In this document: one piece after another, positions 1 through 13,700 of the stretch
Position numbering within the stretch: the stretch's first letter is position 1
Layout of the letters: each line of letters opens with the position of its first letter
NCBI GenBank assembly: GCA_026419785.1
Contig: JAODTK010002510.1
Location: 124,001-188,000 of the forward strand
Length of the DNA stretch: 64,000 nucleotides
Direction: 5' to 3'
Source: Sclerodactyla briareus
Lineage: Eukaryota > Echinodermata > Holothuroidea > Dendrochirotida > Sclerodactylidae
Made by a program: the position numbers and the translations under genes
Notes under the pieces: generated by a model
Database searches by the model: none
Told to the model about the DNA's origin: nothing
Seen by the model: the letters and a program-made list of their open reading frames with translations, nothing else

Positions 1-1968
1 CTTGCGCAGACGGCTGGCATCCCGACCAAACGGGACGTAAAGTGCATGCCTATAGGTCGCAACACCCCAAACTCCCGCCAACGAGAATTCCAAACCAGCC
101 ACTAATATCAGCCAAATGCTGAGCATCTCGAAATCTTCCCAAATCAATCGACCTCGTGTCCTGGAAACCCTCAGAAGAATAATTATTGTGTCCATGCATT
201 TATATTTCCAGCCAAACCCAACCTATCTGAAAAACGTCGCATTGGTCACTAGAAGACCATCATGCATGGAAGGAGGCCTGGGAGGCGGTAGGTTGGAGAA
301 CAAGGATACTGAACGAGGATGACGCTAGACGTCATCCCCAGTACCTTGAACTCCGGAAAAGTTTGAAGCACAACGTCGATAACTAATAGGAAATATGTAT
401 TCGCTTGCCTTATCAGACATGTAGCAATGGCAGCAATTGGCGGGGCTGGATGTCCGATTACGATGTCCTACCGTTTCACATGCCGCGTTGCTTGGAACCT
501 TTGAATGGTGGTAACTTCACTGTGTACCAGAGATTTGTAACCCGCTCCTGGTCTCTGGGAATGTAGCGATCTCCCGGAAGGGGGGGGGGCAATACCATAG
601 CTAACGTGACTATCGGAGATTATCAGCCTCTCATCTGGAATATTCATGTATCAGATCAGGCTGTGTTGACAAATTGAACGGGAAAGGCGTCTACAACTCA
701 TTGAATACCATTGTGTCACCGATTGACGTTTTCAAAGGGCGTAACATTTGTGCGAACCGTTCGCCAAAGGAAATGATGCCAGAGGTTTTTCTAGATCACC
801 GTGGGCAATACACTACTCGCACGCCTCATTAGAGCAGTTACACAGAAGGGCAAACGCTACCACACTGTGGCCGGGAAGTCCGTGGAACGTCGAACGGTTG
901 AACAGAACAAATCTTCGGTCCGCCATGAATTTATGACAGAGTCCATGCAATATCTCAAGAAGGAGTGTCACACCCGGTGAAAAAACGAAGTATACTGTCA
1001 GCGATTCTGCTTTCAATTTTTTGAAAATAGTAAACAACATTTCGCCAGGTTCGAATTATTATGATTGATGTTTTCTATTAACTGGAAGGGAATTGCGAAT
1101 AGTTTGAAATTAAAACCCTATCACTTGGGTAACCATTTTGTCCATATAATGGCAAATTTGAAAGTATCCCTGTAATGAACAGAGACCCTTAAAGACAGAA
1201 ATCATACTCAAACATTGAAGTAAAATAGTTGAACCTTCGAAATATTTCACCTGTTTTAGTGCTCAATATGTTTGCAATTCGTGCATTGAGGCTTAGGCCA
1301 CTGTACAAAGTCAACAGGCCTATATTAGCTTAGGCCTAGCTGAACGTTCCTTTGTAAGAAACGTGGCCTAATTTGGCCTATTTTCCTCCTCTTCAAAAGA
1401 AAAAGGTTACCTGAAATAGTCTCCTGGAGCCTTCTTCTTATCATAACATTAATTTCTGGTGTTGGTAAGGCTTCCCACGAATAAAAAATAACTCGAAAGG
1501 TAGCTTTTGACTGGTTCACCGATTTCCACGCTGTATGTATATGAAGTATGCCGTAATGATGAGTCATCGGTTGCACAATGGCTCGCCTAGGGATTTCCCC
1601 ATGTGGTGTGAATAAACATAAAAGGCATAGCTCAGTCTGTTTTTACCAAACGAATGCGGTCTGCTAACCCTGGCCCCCCCCCGCAGTAAAAATCAGCCAG
1701 ATAGGTGAAGAGTTTTGGACTTCTTGCTTTTTCATGACCTCCATGATTTCGAGGGATTTGGGGGGTGGAAAAGTGGATTTTTCACGGATTTTTGTTTGTT
1801 CCTCAGAAAATGCTCGAGATATACCCCTGAGATTCCTATTCAGTAGCAGAATAGTAAGAAGTATTTCCAGACGAAATATGAGAATATAGGCAATAGGGGG
1901 TTCTCTGGCTCCTCTAGAAACCGAGGAATTTCTTGACTTTTGCTGACTCGCAAAAAAACAAAAAAATC

Positions 1969-2063
<95 letters not shown>

Positions 2064-3969
2064 AAGATAGGGAGATCGAAACGATCACATTGTAGACGAT
2101 AAGGAGTACAAGAATATATTTCTGTGAAATTTTCGGTCCACCTCGGACTTTGGTCAGCACAAGTTCGAGGCTAATGCGAACTACTCATACATAGCTATTG
2201 AAGTGACCCTTACTCAAGGAAGAAAAAAGGCGTCCACTCGGGTACTGCCCGTTTAATGCGTCCAAGATGAACATTGACTGCATAAATGTAATCGAACATA
2301 CTAAAGTAAATAATGAATATCTTATGCCTTGGATCTGACCAATACTTTACGGTTTTCTCAATACGATCAATCCTAGTATCCAAGCAGATTGTCCCCAAAC
2401 GCACATGTTCATGGCACAGTGCACCCTAAATTATCACCATTGAACTTCTGAAAGCCAACCCTGATAGTAGAGAGACCCATGCAAAGCCAGTGACACTAAT
2501 ATTCTGAATGAACAAATACGTTAATCAAATGCCATAAATATGCGGGCCAGCGGCCTAAAGGTATGACTGAATCACAAACGTAAGTGGAGATGAATGTCAG
2601 TAACTGCTTATACCTCAAACACAGTGTAGGAGTGCTCGAGTGGAAACCCCAGCCTCGCTGATGACCGTGTTGGACCCCAACAACATGAACGCCCAACAGG
2701 TGACACGCCCACACGGCAAATTGGTGGCCCCGTGGGCCTCTGCACCATCCTCTGGCAATGCATATTGGCCCAATGAACAGAAATGGACACCCCGAGAGCC
2801 CCATTCCACATGTTCAAACAATACGTACGGGCCAACACCACAGGCTCTATGCAGAAATCATATCTTACTGAAATAATTTCCCGGTCCCCCACCTCATTAA
2901 GGACCGCAACAGAAGACTACCTCATCTCGTCATAACAGTCATGCCCTCCCTGAAACTGTGCGAATAAACAATACAATCACCGATACATATATGCTAACAG
3001 AGAATATAATAATATGACATAAATGATTTAACAGAGAAAGATTTGAAAACACCATAACAAGACCACGAGGCTACAACAGAGCAATTCCAGACTAGCGCGC
3101 TGGTTTACCCACGAGAACGAACGTGAGACCTACACTACTACTGCACAATTCCGACTATAGGCTCACGCACAACTTCAATGCAATAAACCCTACATGACAA
3201 CCAACTGACACAGACCCCTGGCCTGTTTATCCTAATCAACACAGCACATAGACTACACCCTTCGAGATTATGATGTCTGCTAAACAATAAAATACATATG
3301 ATATAACCATTTTTAAAATGCATTTCTCATTTATGTAAGAATGGTGACACGGCTCTCTACTGCAACCAATGTAGGCTAGACCCAATAGCTCGCAACACAG
3401 TAATGATAGCCTGACTGCTCTCGGGAATACAACAATTTCAGGCCTTCGAAACACTGTAAATAAATCATGAAACATACTGGAAGAGGTCACGCTACTCTGT
3501 GTAATCTTCTCACCCAGACTGCTACACAAGTCTTCTTTGGTCTTCTAACATGGCCCGAAACGCTTAATTCCAAACAGCGTAAACGTGGTTGCTACCAAGA
3601 AAGCTGGTTACTACAGCAACAGTGCCAGAAATACTTGCTCTTCACTCTGCATCAGAACGTCAGCCAAAGAATAGAGGGCGCTAAATACAAATTCCACCAA
3701 AAATAACCAAATTTGCCTCGGCAGGGTAAGATTATCAAATTATTTACGTATATATCACCTCAGTGAAAAATATTCCATTCATCAAGAGAAGTGAATTATA
3801 AAGTGATAACATTGAGCCCGTATGGATTACAATTGTATAACCATTCAACTCAAATATTTCATTAATATATTGTCTATATTGTATAGTGTCTATCGCCCTG
3901 ATTCTAAAGTTGTACGTTATGAAACTTGTCATGAAATGATTTTTAAAGCCTATTGCACATGCATGGAGA
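1..3969. other. Non-coding, no gene recognised
   Basis: AT-rich sequence with only short chance ORFs (under about 110 codons, none resembling a known protein). Contains a poly-G run at about 581-590, a poly-C run at about 1,675-1,682 and a TA microsatellite (listed separately). Overlapping ORFs around 2,500-2,900 occur on both strands and show no splice-flanked or family-like segment. Confidence 0.5.
1971..2061. repeat. (TA)n microsatellite
   Basis: About 90 bp of nearly uninterrupted TA dinucleotides, with one phase break (ATAATATA). The Ile-Tyr-rich ORF across it on the minus strand is an artefact of the repeat. Confidence 0.97.
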
Positions 3970-3971
3970 TG

Positions 3972-4285
3972 ACGAGTGGTTGGCACAATTGGTAGAGCGT
4001 CGGCCCTCCACCCGGTATTCTTGGTCAGGTCATACCAAAGACTTTATTGGTACCTGTTGCCTTCTCGCTGGATGCTCAGCACGAGGGATTAGCACAGGGA
4101 CAAACGAGAGGTAGGCAAGTTGCTGTCGGCGTGTGATTACCCCCACCCCCACATTGAGGTACCGCCAAAGAGGCATTGCCTTATTCCGGTACCTAGTGAG
4201 AGATTCACAGCTGACAATAGATAGGTATAGGTCTGCATCCTGGCTGGGCTTGAATAGGTTCGATCCTCTGGTCGGCAAGTAATGA
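3972..4285 (+). mobile_element. tRNA-derived SINE, copy A
   Basis: The 5' part is tRNA-like: GAGTGGTTGGCACAATTGGTAGAGCGTCGG carries an RNA polymerase III A-box-like TGGCACAATTGG and is followed by a degraded B box. The body (AGCACAGGGACAAACGAG ... CAAAGAGGCATTGCCT) and the 3' end (TTGAATAGGTTCGATCCTCT) recur in copies at 19.2 and 61.7 kb. It is about 310 bp and has no coding capacity. It would depend on a partner LINE for transposition. Confidence 0.75.
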
Positions 4286-6044
4286 CCATGAGAAAATGCA
4301 AGATGAATTTAAATTGGTTGTTCAAACTATTGCAATAAGTCATTACTTGGAATTTGCCAACAAAAATCGCCGCTACCTTAATTGATCATATATATACATC
4401 CGACTAAAGGCATATTTGTGAGCTAGAAGTTCCAACCATACGAACTGAGTAACCATTTCCAATATATTTCAATTGGATAACCACGGAACTGTCGAATATT
4501 TTAAACCCAATAATTCTATAACATATGTACTAATTGATAAGATTAATACATGTCAGTTCTTTAGAGATCTCCTCAGCTGTGGTAATATCGTTGGGAATTT
4601 ACTCTCCAGATGAAGCCCTTTTAATGTGGGATAATATTTTTCACGTATGAAACAAGTATTGAACTGACCTCATGCATCTAACAAACGAAAATGAATAGGA
4701 AGGGTAACTCAACCACGGTGGATTGATACAGCTATTCTGAGTGCCATTGAAAAGCCGTGATGTCGTTGAGAGTAATTACCCCAATCAATATCGATCCTGG
4801 CGCAATAAGGTACATGTCTTATACGACCTAAGCGGCACTATTTTTAAAATTAGGTTAGAAAAAACGCTGGCAACACGAACGAAATCTGGAAAATCTTGAG
4901 GAATGTTTAGTCAATAAACCACAACTACCAGAGTGGCAACCACACTTTACTAAGAATTGACGGTAATAACATCACTGATAATACCGGAATAGTAAATATT
5001 TCTAATTTTGATTCCTCATATATTGAAATGCAGCACGTTCGCAAATCTCTTTGGATACAACATTCGAGATACCACTCAATTCTGTCACTCTTGTGCTTAA
5101 CAACTGTTGATGCTTCCAAAGCAACAGAAGTTGAGTATTAGGAGCTGAGACTTGATAAACAAAAATGAGCGCTTGTCATAAACATAATCACATTATAAAG
5201 GACAACGCGGCTGGATACGACATAGGGTATATTGTGGAGAAATTTGGGGGAATAGTAAACTGTATCTATAGGTCCAAATCCCATTCAATACGAGGTTCCT
5301 ATGTGGAGTTATCGGCCTTCAAAGTTTGGGCCATTGAGCAGAGAAATTGGGGAGAATCCAATTGCGCAATAACGCATGACGTCACACATGAACAACACAG
5401 GAAATTATGTTATGTATTTGATCGTTTCATTGTGTTGATAAGTCAACATTTAGGGGAAGTTCTGTTGTCTTGCACCACCAAAGTAAAAGTAACTATCAAC
5501 ACCTACCAACCCACTACAGCAACCCTCTCTCATAGACTAAATACTTTTTGAGTGAAATTAATGTTTGAATTCAATAGAAAACAAAGAATTTTCGCAGGGG
5601 TGGAAAGTAGACATCATTTATTATTGCATAATGGGATGCATTCCGATCATGCGCAATACACCTGCTTCAATCACTATACCTCCGTAACGGGAAGTCCTAT
5701 GGACTGACGCATTCAGTTTTATCCAGCTATTAAATTAGCCCCTGTATGAATCACCCTGCAGTTGTCCTTTAACATTAGTATTGATAGCAACATACTTTAA
5801 CTTTCAAATGGAAGATTGCAAAAGGTAGTAACGATTTTCGAAAGTATTCAGACCCGATGTATCCACTAACTGCCCCATATTGATTCTCCCTATCTTGTCC
5901 GAAATATTACAGAGGCATTTGCGTATTGCACTTACGCATTTCTGAGACCATTCCCAGTCGTTGGAAGATGCACAATCTGGATTAAATCAAAGTATACTTG
6001 TGAATATGACGTATACATTCTTCGATGATAGGATCATGCGATTG
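4286..6044. other. Non-coding interval with one unrecognised 128-codon ORF
   Basis: The plus-strand ORF at 5,165-5,551 begins MSACHKHNHIIKDNAAGYDI. It has no motif I recognise, no flanking splice or promoter evidence and ordinary base composition, so it is probably chance. The rest of the interval shows nothing distinct. Confidence 0.35.
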
Positions 6045-6049
6045 AAGGA

Positions 6050-7140
6050 GAGCTAACTGGAACTGTTCTTTTAGACCCCAGGAAAGTGTTAGATCTAGTA
6101 GATCATAGTATTTTGTTTGAAGAGTTGAAATTGTATCAGTTCTCAACTTCTACCACTGAATGATTTAGGTCTTAATTGTTGAGTATAAGTCATTATATCA
6201 TCATGGGCAGTACTGCTTAGTCTTGTGACGAGTTATGATAATTCCAAGGTCATTACTATTCTTGATCTGTATCATAATACTTTCTTTCCGTGTGCCTAAC
6301 TCACTGTTGAGCTCTCATGCCTCGCACAAAGATATTGAAACTCTGCAAACTAATTGAACATTGATGCAAAGAATTGTGTCAGATCGGTAAACAAAACAGC
6401 GGTCAACAGCGGTTAAACTGAATCTATATTAACATGCTCTTGCGGAATGATAGTTCGCAAGAACAGTGGAGTCGTCCGTAAAATGAACAATAATATTTTG
6501 GACAATTCAGACACAGAAAAACCTCTAGGGGTTCTTATAGACTGCCATTAACCTGGCAAGCACAACTCGGTTATATTGGAACACGATAAGTACGAGATAT
6601 ACCTTCTTGCGGAATAAACAGTATACTGATACGACTTGTACTTACTATATAAAAATAATAATATATGATAGACATAGGCTTCCAATAATCGTTTACTGTT
6701 GTTTAGTATGAGGAAATAATTTTGCCGGAAATATTTATTGAATTGGCAAAAAAGTGCCGCCAGAATCGATCTAAATGCTCCATTTGAAAATGAATAGTTC
6801 GACCGAATTATTCGTGAAACCAGGCCCGTAAGAACATTTTTATAGACAATGTTATGTATAGAACACTAACCATGGCGTATTGGGTCGCTTAACAACATAT
6901 AGGACCTGAGTACAAGCAATGGATGTTCACTCCAATTGTCAATATTCACGATCATAATCTAGGATCTTTTCCAGCTAATATGATGGTCAAATTAATTTTA
7001 AATCAATCATTTCTCGTACATCCCACAAGAATGGAATAAACTGGATAAGATTATCAAGATGGCCGGAATATTAAAATCATGCAGTTTTATTCGATTATCG
7101 AATTCAACTATATGGAAAATAAATTGCAGTTTTAATAGGT
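6050..7140 (+). mobile_element. Decayed non-LTR retrotransposon, reverse-transcriptase remnant
   Basis: Across all three frames, with many stops, one can read LLDPRKVLDLVDHSILFEEL (the L.KAFD.VDH RT motif, degenerate), then IETLQTN, KPLGVLIDCH, KSAARIDLNAPFE and HDHN..S. These follow the order of a LINE RT domain and the C-terminal LQKRAAR / HxHxTR region. It is old and non-functional. The subclass appears CR1/Jockey-like but is not resolved. Confidence 0.6.
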
Positions 7141-7544
7141 AACGGATTCAGATATTTATATTTATATCAGTATTTTCATTTCATTCCTGCTAGATAATTT
7201 CCTATTCTTATATTATTATTTTGAAGTACCTTCATTTTCAATTTACTGTATACATGTTCCAGCGCTCTTCATAGACGATCAGCACTTGCTAAATGAGTAA
7301 TCGCCTCCTGAAAACAGAGTTTGATGCTAATACGCAGATACAACTCCGGTAATTGGTGGCGTTAGAACATATTGTTTGATCTAAAATTTGTAGTTTCAAT
7401 TTATTTGTACCTGATTATTTTCAGGTCTGACATTCCGCCAGTACTTTTCGCAAAAGATATCTGTAAAAAAATATTTCTTTGATCCTCTTCTGTTCAAACC
7501 TCCGTGTCGACATCTGATACCAGAAGAGGTGTCTATCCAGACTA

Positions 7545-8275
7545 AAGCCGCGTTTCCATGCACGTGGCCGGGCGGGCGGGGCGTCTAAAATCGCTAATCG
7601 TTATTCATTTTCAATGGAGCCGTTTCCACGCAGCGGGTCGAGCGGGCGGCGGAATCGGGTCGATGTGCGATTTTTCCGCCCCCCGCGTGTCCGCGTGGTT
7701 ATTTCGTAATCGATTTCCGGGGATTTCCCTGCAATCTTACCGGCTTGTAGCCCGATAATGGAGAGTAGAGGACATTTTTGTACCAATAATATTCCAAACA
7801 ACATTCAAACTGTTTCAACACTAGGGATGAGATTTTATACAGATTGTCTCCACTTTTAACGGCCCAGACACTATCGAAGACATTATTTACATGTTTAAAC
7901 CATTGATATGTCAAGTATTGCTAATTAATCTCCAAAACCTTTCAATTGGGAAGTTTTAATAGTGAGCCGTAATCGTTTGACATTAGAACAATGGTTTTCA
8001 GAAAGAAATAAACACTGGTGTTTAGGTTTGAAACACTAGTATGCGTCCGGCTGTTGATTAACATGGTAAGGAATAATAATAATAATAATATTAATAATAA
8101 CAAAAATGATAATAATAGTAGGCTACATGGTTCGCATATAGCGCATATGCACACTTAGAAGGGAGAAGAGGTGCGTAGACCGAGAAAAACGCCCGCCCGC
8201 CCGCATGGAAAACGGGTCACTCGCGTTGTCCGCGTGCCCGCCCGCCCGCCCGCCCGCCTCGCGTCATAAGAAACC
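7545..8275. mobile_element. Putative GC-rich terminal-inverted-repeat element (MITE-like)
   Basis: The left flank has CGTTTCCATGCACGTGGCCGGGCGGGCGG and a second, similar GC-rich block at 7,615-7,690. The right flank at 8,190-8,265 has runs of CCCGCCCGCCCGCATGGAAAACGGG, roughly the reverse complement. The interior is AT-rich, with an (AAT)n stretch at 8,070-8,118. The pattern of GC ends in inverted orientation around an AT-rich core fits a non-autonomous DNA transposon, but target-site duplications were not established. Confidence 0.4.
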
Positions 8276-9270
8276 CGTCTGCCTGTCTTCTGAAGGGAAC
8301 TTGACAGGCTTGGCTCATCTCTAAGGTGCGACAATCGGGTTTTTTTTTTTGGGCAAGATTAGTGTAAGTGGATGATCTATTATTTGATTTGCAGTGACAT
8401 ATGATCGGGGTACGCAGTGGGTGGTTGTTGCTTCGACTCACCAACTGGTGCCCTTGAAATCAAAGGTAACACCGATCAACTGGTGGCTGGTTCACGACAT
8501 CAAAAATCAGATGTGAGGCCATGGACTTACACTGGAGGTGTCACTGCCACGGGGATCGCCATGCCACTCCTAGATGGTAAATGGGAGATGTTCAAGAGTT
8601 GCAGGATCTTCAGGAAGATTTGGTGCCGTCTTACCCCCAAATTACCACTGACTATGGTCTTCATACTTTTGAAGTACTCAGAAAGTTGCCACAGTGTTTG
8701 CTGGAGAGCTTTGACAGTCACTGTCGACCAGGGCGCGGAAGTTAGCGCGGGAATCCTGCATCCACAAGGCATCGGAGAAGTGCACCTTGCGGCCTCCCAT
8801 GGGGATCCTCGCGGCATATCACAGGAAAACACGGGGTTTGTGGGACTTGGACTCCATTTTTTTCATATCCGTATATCGAGTCGTTTATTTTTCGAATCCA
8901 AGATGGCTGCCGATTTGCAACTTTCGATTGGACGATTATCGAGGTCGTCCCTCCGTGTCCGAATATATATATATATATATTATATATATATATAGATATA
9001 TATATATATATCTATATATATATATATATTATATATATATATATCATCACTTCTGTGGTCACTGCACGACGAGGAATAGTATGTCCGAAAGTCGCATCCA
9101 AAAACATACCGGTGTTTCATCACCTTTTTCCTAGCGCAACGCTATTCTTATCATTTACGGTAGCATTGTTGTTTAAAGTTTGTGCCTCTTGTCTATATAT
9201 ATATATATTATATATATATATATATCTATATATATATATATCTATATATATATATATAGGTAATAAGAAC
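8276..9270 (+). other. Unrecognised 192-codon ORF and TA microsatellites
   Basis: The plus-strand ORF at 8,417-8,995 is the longest here (192 codons) but runs into a TA repeat, where the protein becomes Ile-Tyr repeats. Its body (for example LTVTVDQGAEVSAGILHPQG) matches no family I know. TA-rich microsatellites lie at 8,965-9,045 and 9,197-9,258; both contain the same punctuation (TATTATA, ATCTATA), so they may be related copies. Confidence 0.4.
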
Positions 9271-10659
9271 ATAATGAGAGCGGACCATACGTTCGGCAAG
9301 AGGCCACGTTGTGTTGGCCAGTGAGTAACGCCAGTTGCGTCATTGATACACATCTCCCCAGGGGTGAATCACAAATAACCCAGGAAAAAACTTATGCATT
9401 AACATGTGAAACTGCTCATTGAAAATATACACAAAACAGATCCAGATTAGTTCTCCTTTCACCAAACATCAAATCATGTGAAAACAGGTCATGTTTTCAC
9501 ACGGTCCCTTCAAACACTCCAAACAACTCATATCAAGTGAATGTATGCAATGTGATTATACTTTCACACACTCTGGACTCTCCAGATGAAAACATTTCCA
9601 CCCAGCACTCGTTGACCTCTCGAGTTCAAGGAATGGGTCTTCGGAGCACCCGGAATACCTGTTCACCTGTGAAGTCTGAGTGAGATTTTTGTATACTTGT
9701 ATCTTGATTCATAGTTTCGCCACTAAGATCAGACACGAATCCACGGACTGATTCACCTGCTTCAAATGGGGTGTCTCCACCAGTCTCTGCTGAAACACGA
9801 ACTCCCAGTACACTGTGTTGACTTGATCTTGTTCAACGAGTCTCCTCCAAATACCGGCTTCAACTGTTAGGTGAGAACTGACGTGACGAAATATTTAGAC
9901 ATATTTTGAATAGAAGGGCGTGGCCAGCATAGCGACTTCCTCCCCTAGTAAATAAGAAAGCGATTTAACTCTTCTGTTGTTTCACGCACTGGGCTTTTCA
10001 ACACTATGACTGAAAATATACAACATCGATCAAATAAAAAGAAGAAATAAGTTGTAACTATATTGTGGTTCGGAGTTGAGATGGGACAGAGAACCGATAA
10101 TCGAGTCGGAGTCCTGTCAACGTTGAGTTCCTTCCGTCCATCGGAATCACCCCTCGCTGTAAATTGGTATCTCTACCTCTCATAGTGCAAACTCCACTTT
10201 CCATGTATACGTTGACAGTAATAAATAACGGGAAGATACATTCTTCTATACACTGCAATTCCTGTGAAGTACAACTGGCTTAGCGGTCCCAGTTACTCCA
10301 GGGGTATTTCCCATTAGTAAATATCTGCAAAGGGGTTATTAGCACATGCGTCCCCCAATTTGGTCATGGAGATTGTGGAGTCCCTGCAGTAACTATTCTG
10401 TGACCAGCGCGCGACGTGAGGACCAACCTTGGTTTGGATCTTCATTTCTGTAATTGAAAACTGCGACCATGTCCTAGCAACAAATTCATCTGGGCTCGAA
10501 AACAAGGTTAGACGTCATGGAGTTGTGAATTTTCTAGGATCGACGTGAAGATGTGCCACAAATGCACCCGGCACTCGAATATGAGTAGAGATGTGAGGGC
10601 TGATGTTGAGGTGATTGGGACATGGCGCGTATGTTCAATCTGGACTCGGGAGTGCGGAG
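9271..10659. other. 3' flank of the receptor gene; nothing recognised
   Basis: No exon, repeat family or RNA gene is apparent. If the receptor tail continues past the apparent stop, further exons would have to lie here. The minus-strand ORFs at 10,058-10,258 and 10,314-10,505 lack family similarity. Confidence 0.4.
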
Positions 10660-10791
10660 TCAGTATCCGTCATTCTTTGACTGCCGTTCAGTCCGCTGGT
10701 GCCACAGGTTGTTAGCGTTTACAGTTCGTGAATCCACCGTACCGATCCGGGCAATGGCTGCATCTGGATTCTTGCTGTTGAGGGCGATGAT
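10660..10791 (-). CDS. Receptor exon 16: C-terminal tail, NPDAA motif and stop
   Basis: After a strong acceptor (CGTTTCTTCCATCAG) the frame reads IIALNSKNPDAAIARIG and continues for 43 residues to TGA at 10,660-10,662. GABA-B receptors have an equivalent (L)IT...NPDAA immediately after the FVPK motif, so this is the start of the cytoplasmic tail. No coiled coil follows. A second acceptor (CTTCTTCTACAG, exon from about 10,832) is also possible and would add about 13 residues. It is also possible that the tail splices on before the stop, for example at G|GTACGG near 10,741. Confidence 0.6.
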   Translation of the reverse strand: MIALNSKNPDAAIARIGTVDSRTVNANNLWHQRTERQSKNDGY

Positions 10792-13700
10792 CTGATGGAA
10801 GAAACGACCGTGAGTTATTGGGCAAGTGAAGCGCTTTCTGTAGAAGAAGAAGACACGTTTTCTTCTCAGAAACATGTAAACTCTACTATTATTACTACTC
10901 TTCTAGATAATATTCAAATCAAATTTCGAATGCAAAAATAGATTAGCGATTACCAGCAGTCAAGATAGGACTTTGTGTTTGAAGACGTGTTCAAATGTCA
11001 AACAAAACATAAATGGTATTTCTTCTCACAGTTGCCCGCCATGAATCAAGCAGACGATCGCCACCACACATTCTTTCTTCACAGGCACCATATGTCTTGG
11101 GATCTATATAAGATGCACTGCACCCTGCATGTTCAACGTTCCAGCAATTAAACATGAAAGAAATTCCCCTTGTATGCGTTTATCACTAACAGAGTAAGAC
11201 GTTTGGTAGTTTACCCGGACATAGGAGGCATTAGAAGGAAACAAAAACGATGTGTTGTTTAACTCAATCACCAAGTTCCTGGATCCGAAATGTTATCGAT
11301 GTACGATACTGAGAATACAGTTTTTCTATGGCAACGAGGGCATATTTATTGCGACACGCCAACACGCGACTGTTATCTAGCGTACGTGAAAGGTGAGGCG
11401 TTGAAAAACACGTCCTTGATTATGGTGCGCTAAGCTAGTCATAAGTCATGATTGTATCATTCGCCAATTGGTAATTGTCATATACGTTACATGGCAACTG
11501 CTATTTGTCCTTTAAAATTTTGTATATTTTGAATTGACTCGTACTCTGATCGGACACGATGGCCTATCGTTCCCAAAATATGTCAGACAATTAATAAACT
11601 GATACTTTAGAAGTATTGTTACTACGCATGCGTCACACTCACGTTCCTTTGGGTATGAACAACATGCCAGATAGACATCGTCGTACACAAAATCATCACC
11701 CGCCTACCCTGCCATACGCGAGACCATTCTCCTGGGTGGTAAACAGTGAAAGCGGCATCGCCACGGCCGAGCATGCATACATTTAAATAAGACATGCCCA
11801 CGTGGAGTCGTCGTGAGACTGGGCACGTTGATTTTTCTGGTGGGAAATAGCAACGAATCGGATGTTGTGGAGGCGTCCTTAAGTCGTTCAGAACACTTCC
11901 AAAAAAATTGGGACCGCAGAGAGACATTGCCTGTATTGCGGAAATGTTGTCCCATTTGGGGTTATGCAATCAAACTCGGACCCCTCACTCCGGTCGCCAA
12001 CACGTCCGTGATGAGGCCCACTGGAGCGATGAAGGACATTGTTGGAGATTATAATCTGATATCTGGATAAGAGATCTATTATTTGGACCCCCACCATCAG
12101 TTCTAAGCTACTTCCACTTTTGAATCGAATCATTCCCCAAAGAGTGTTGGTAACAATTAAGCATATGGTACCAAAACGTAAACCTTATTATATACAGGGC
12201 CTCGGTAATCCGAATAAAAAACATTTTGCATGTATTTTAAAAATCGCGATAATCAGGATTCCTGCCCCCGCATACATCTATACTTCCTTACTGGAATAAC
12301 AACCAAAAGATTTAATGAATATTTGTTCACTACTGCAAAATATATTACAACATTTATGCAAGCGAATGAAGTAAGTGAATGGGGGTATGTGACGTTGACA
12401 TACATTCACGGATAACCTACCTTGTCTGAACTGACGAAACGCCCCTAAGAGCATTAGTATTGCTTTATATGCAACCAGCGCAGCCACCCAGACGTGTTCA
12501 TAACATTGCAGTACATCTGACGTACTAGATATTCTCTGTACTGGTTTGGCCAGGTCTTCTCATCTGGGAAGAAACCCAACATAACGGTCTTGCTGATATC
12601 GTAAGACAACACTCAAAATAGTCCACCCCTACTCCATCTTCTCATCCGCCCCCCCCCCCCCCGGACCACCCTGCCGCCAGGCCGTCTACTCCAACTACCC
12701 CTTGTGGATTTCAGTACACTCAGCCAGATTTCTGCACACTAGAGACTAACCTATATTGTTCTACTGTACCATAGATTCAACATTGCGACTATGCGTACGT
12801 ATTGTTTTTCGCATTATTTCTCTCAAACTAATACAAAGAGCAAGTCACACGCGATTGTTCATCACCTGGTGGGCAGACTGCCTGCCACTGTTTTTCTTCT
12901 CCTTTTTTCGTCTCATACCGAATAATGAGTTCAGAGAATAGATTGTCGCATATACTCGAATGCATGGATTACCTTTCACTGGGACGAGAAATACGAGAAA
13001 AAGTCCTGTCATATAGAATAAATAATGAAACAATTCGGCCATAACAAATCGAATAGGCGAGCCGGTGAAGGTCACCTGAGAAAATATCCATGTTATAAAT
13101 AGATAGAAACAAGGTGGTTTCACATCTATGGGTTCCCATGTACTATTCAGATTATACCTGATACAATGCTTGTAGTGTGGAACGTTTCCCTATGTAGCTC
13201 TTCAACCTGCGGTATCGGGATCCGAACATCGTCTATTCGGAAAGGATCTACGATCTGCCGACTGCCTCGGAATAAGGATCATCAGATCGACACCTAGCAG
13301 GACCCGACGATACTGATGAGCCGGCGATCACAGCGGATTACACGGGCTCCTTGGTCTTTCCGGATATGACGATGCTGTATACTCGCCACAATTCTTTGGT
13401 GCAACATCCCGCGAACGCTAGCGTGAACGCGATCGTGACAATCCAGACTCGGATCTATGGAATAGTTCGAAAGTATTTATAGAAACTGTCTATTTTATTC
13501 AGCTTTGGATAGCCAATCCGAGAGAAAGTAAATTGTGTGGATGACACGGATTGCTTGGTCTCAGCAGCCGAACTGAAAGAAACGACTATTACGCTGCACT
13601 CAAAAAGATCGGGATTGTGTTTTGGTGTGGAGAGTTTTCCCCCCGTTGAGCACATTGAATTTTAGAACATTTTTAGTCCAATCTCGAGGAAGAGTCGATA

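Noticed and set aside
1840-2160. 106-codon minus-strand ORF with Ile-Tyr repeats
   Set aside because: Produced by the TA microsatellite; not a protein.
3974-4040. Functional tRNA gene
   Set aside because: The head has A-box-like sequence but no intact cloverleaf or B box, and the body continues into a repeated SINE tail.
5165-5551. 128-codon plus-strand ORF as a gene
   Set aside because: No domain, splice or promoter evidence, and length is within chance expectation for 64 kb of AT-rich DNA. Kept only as a note in the interval description.
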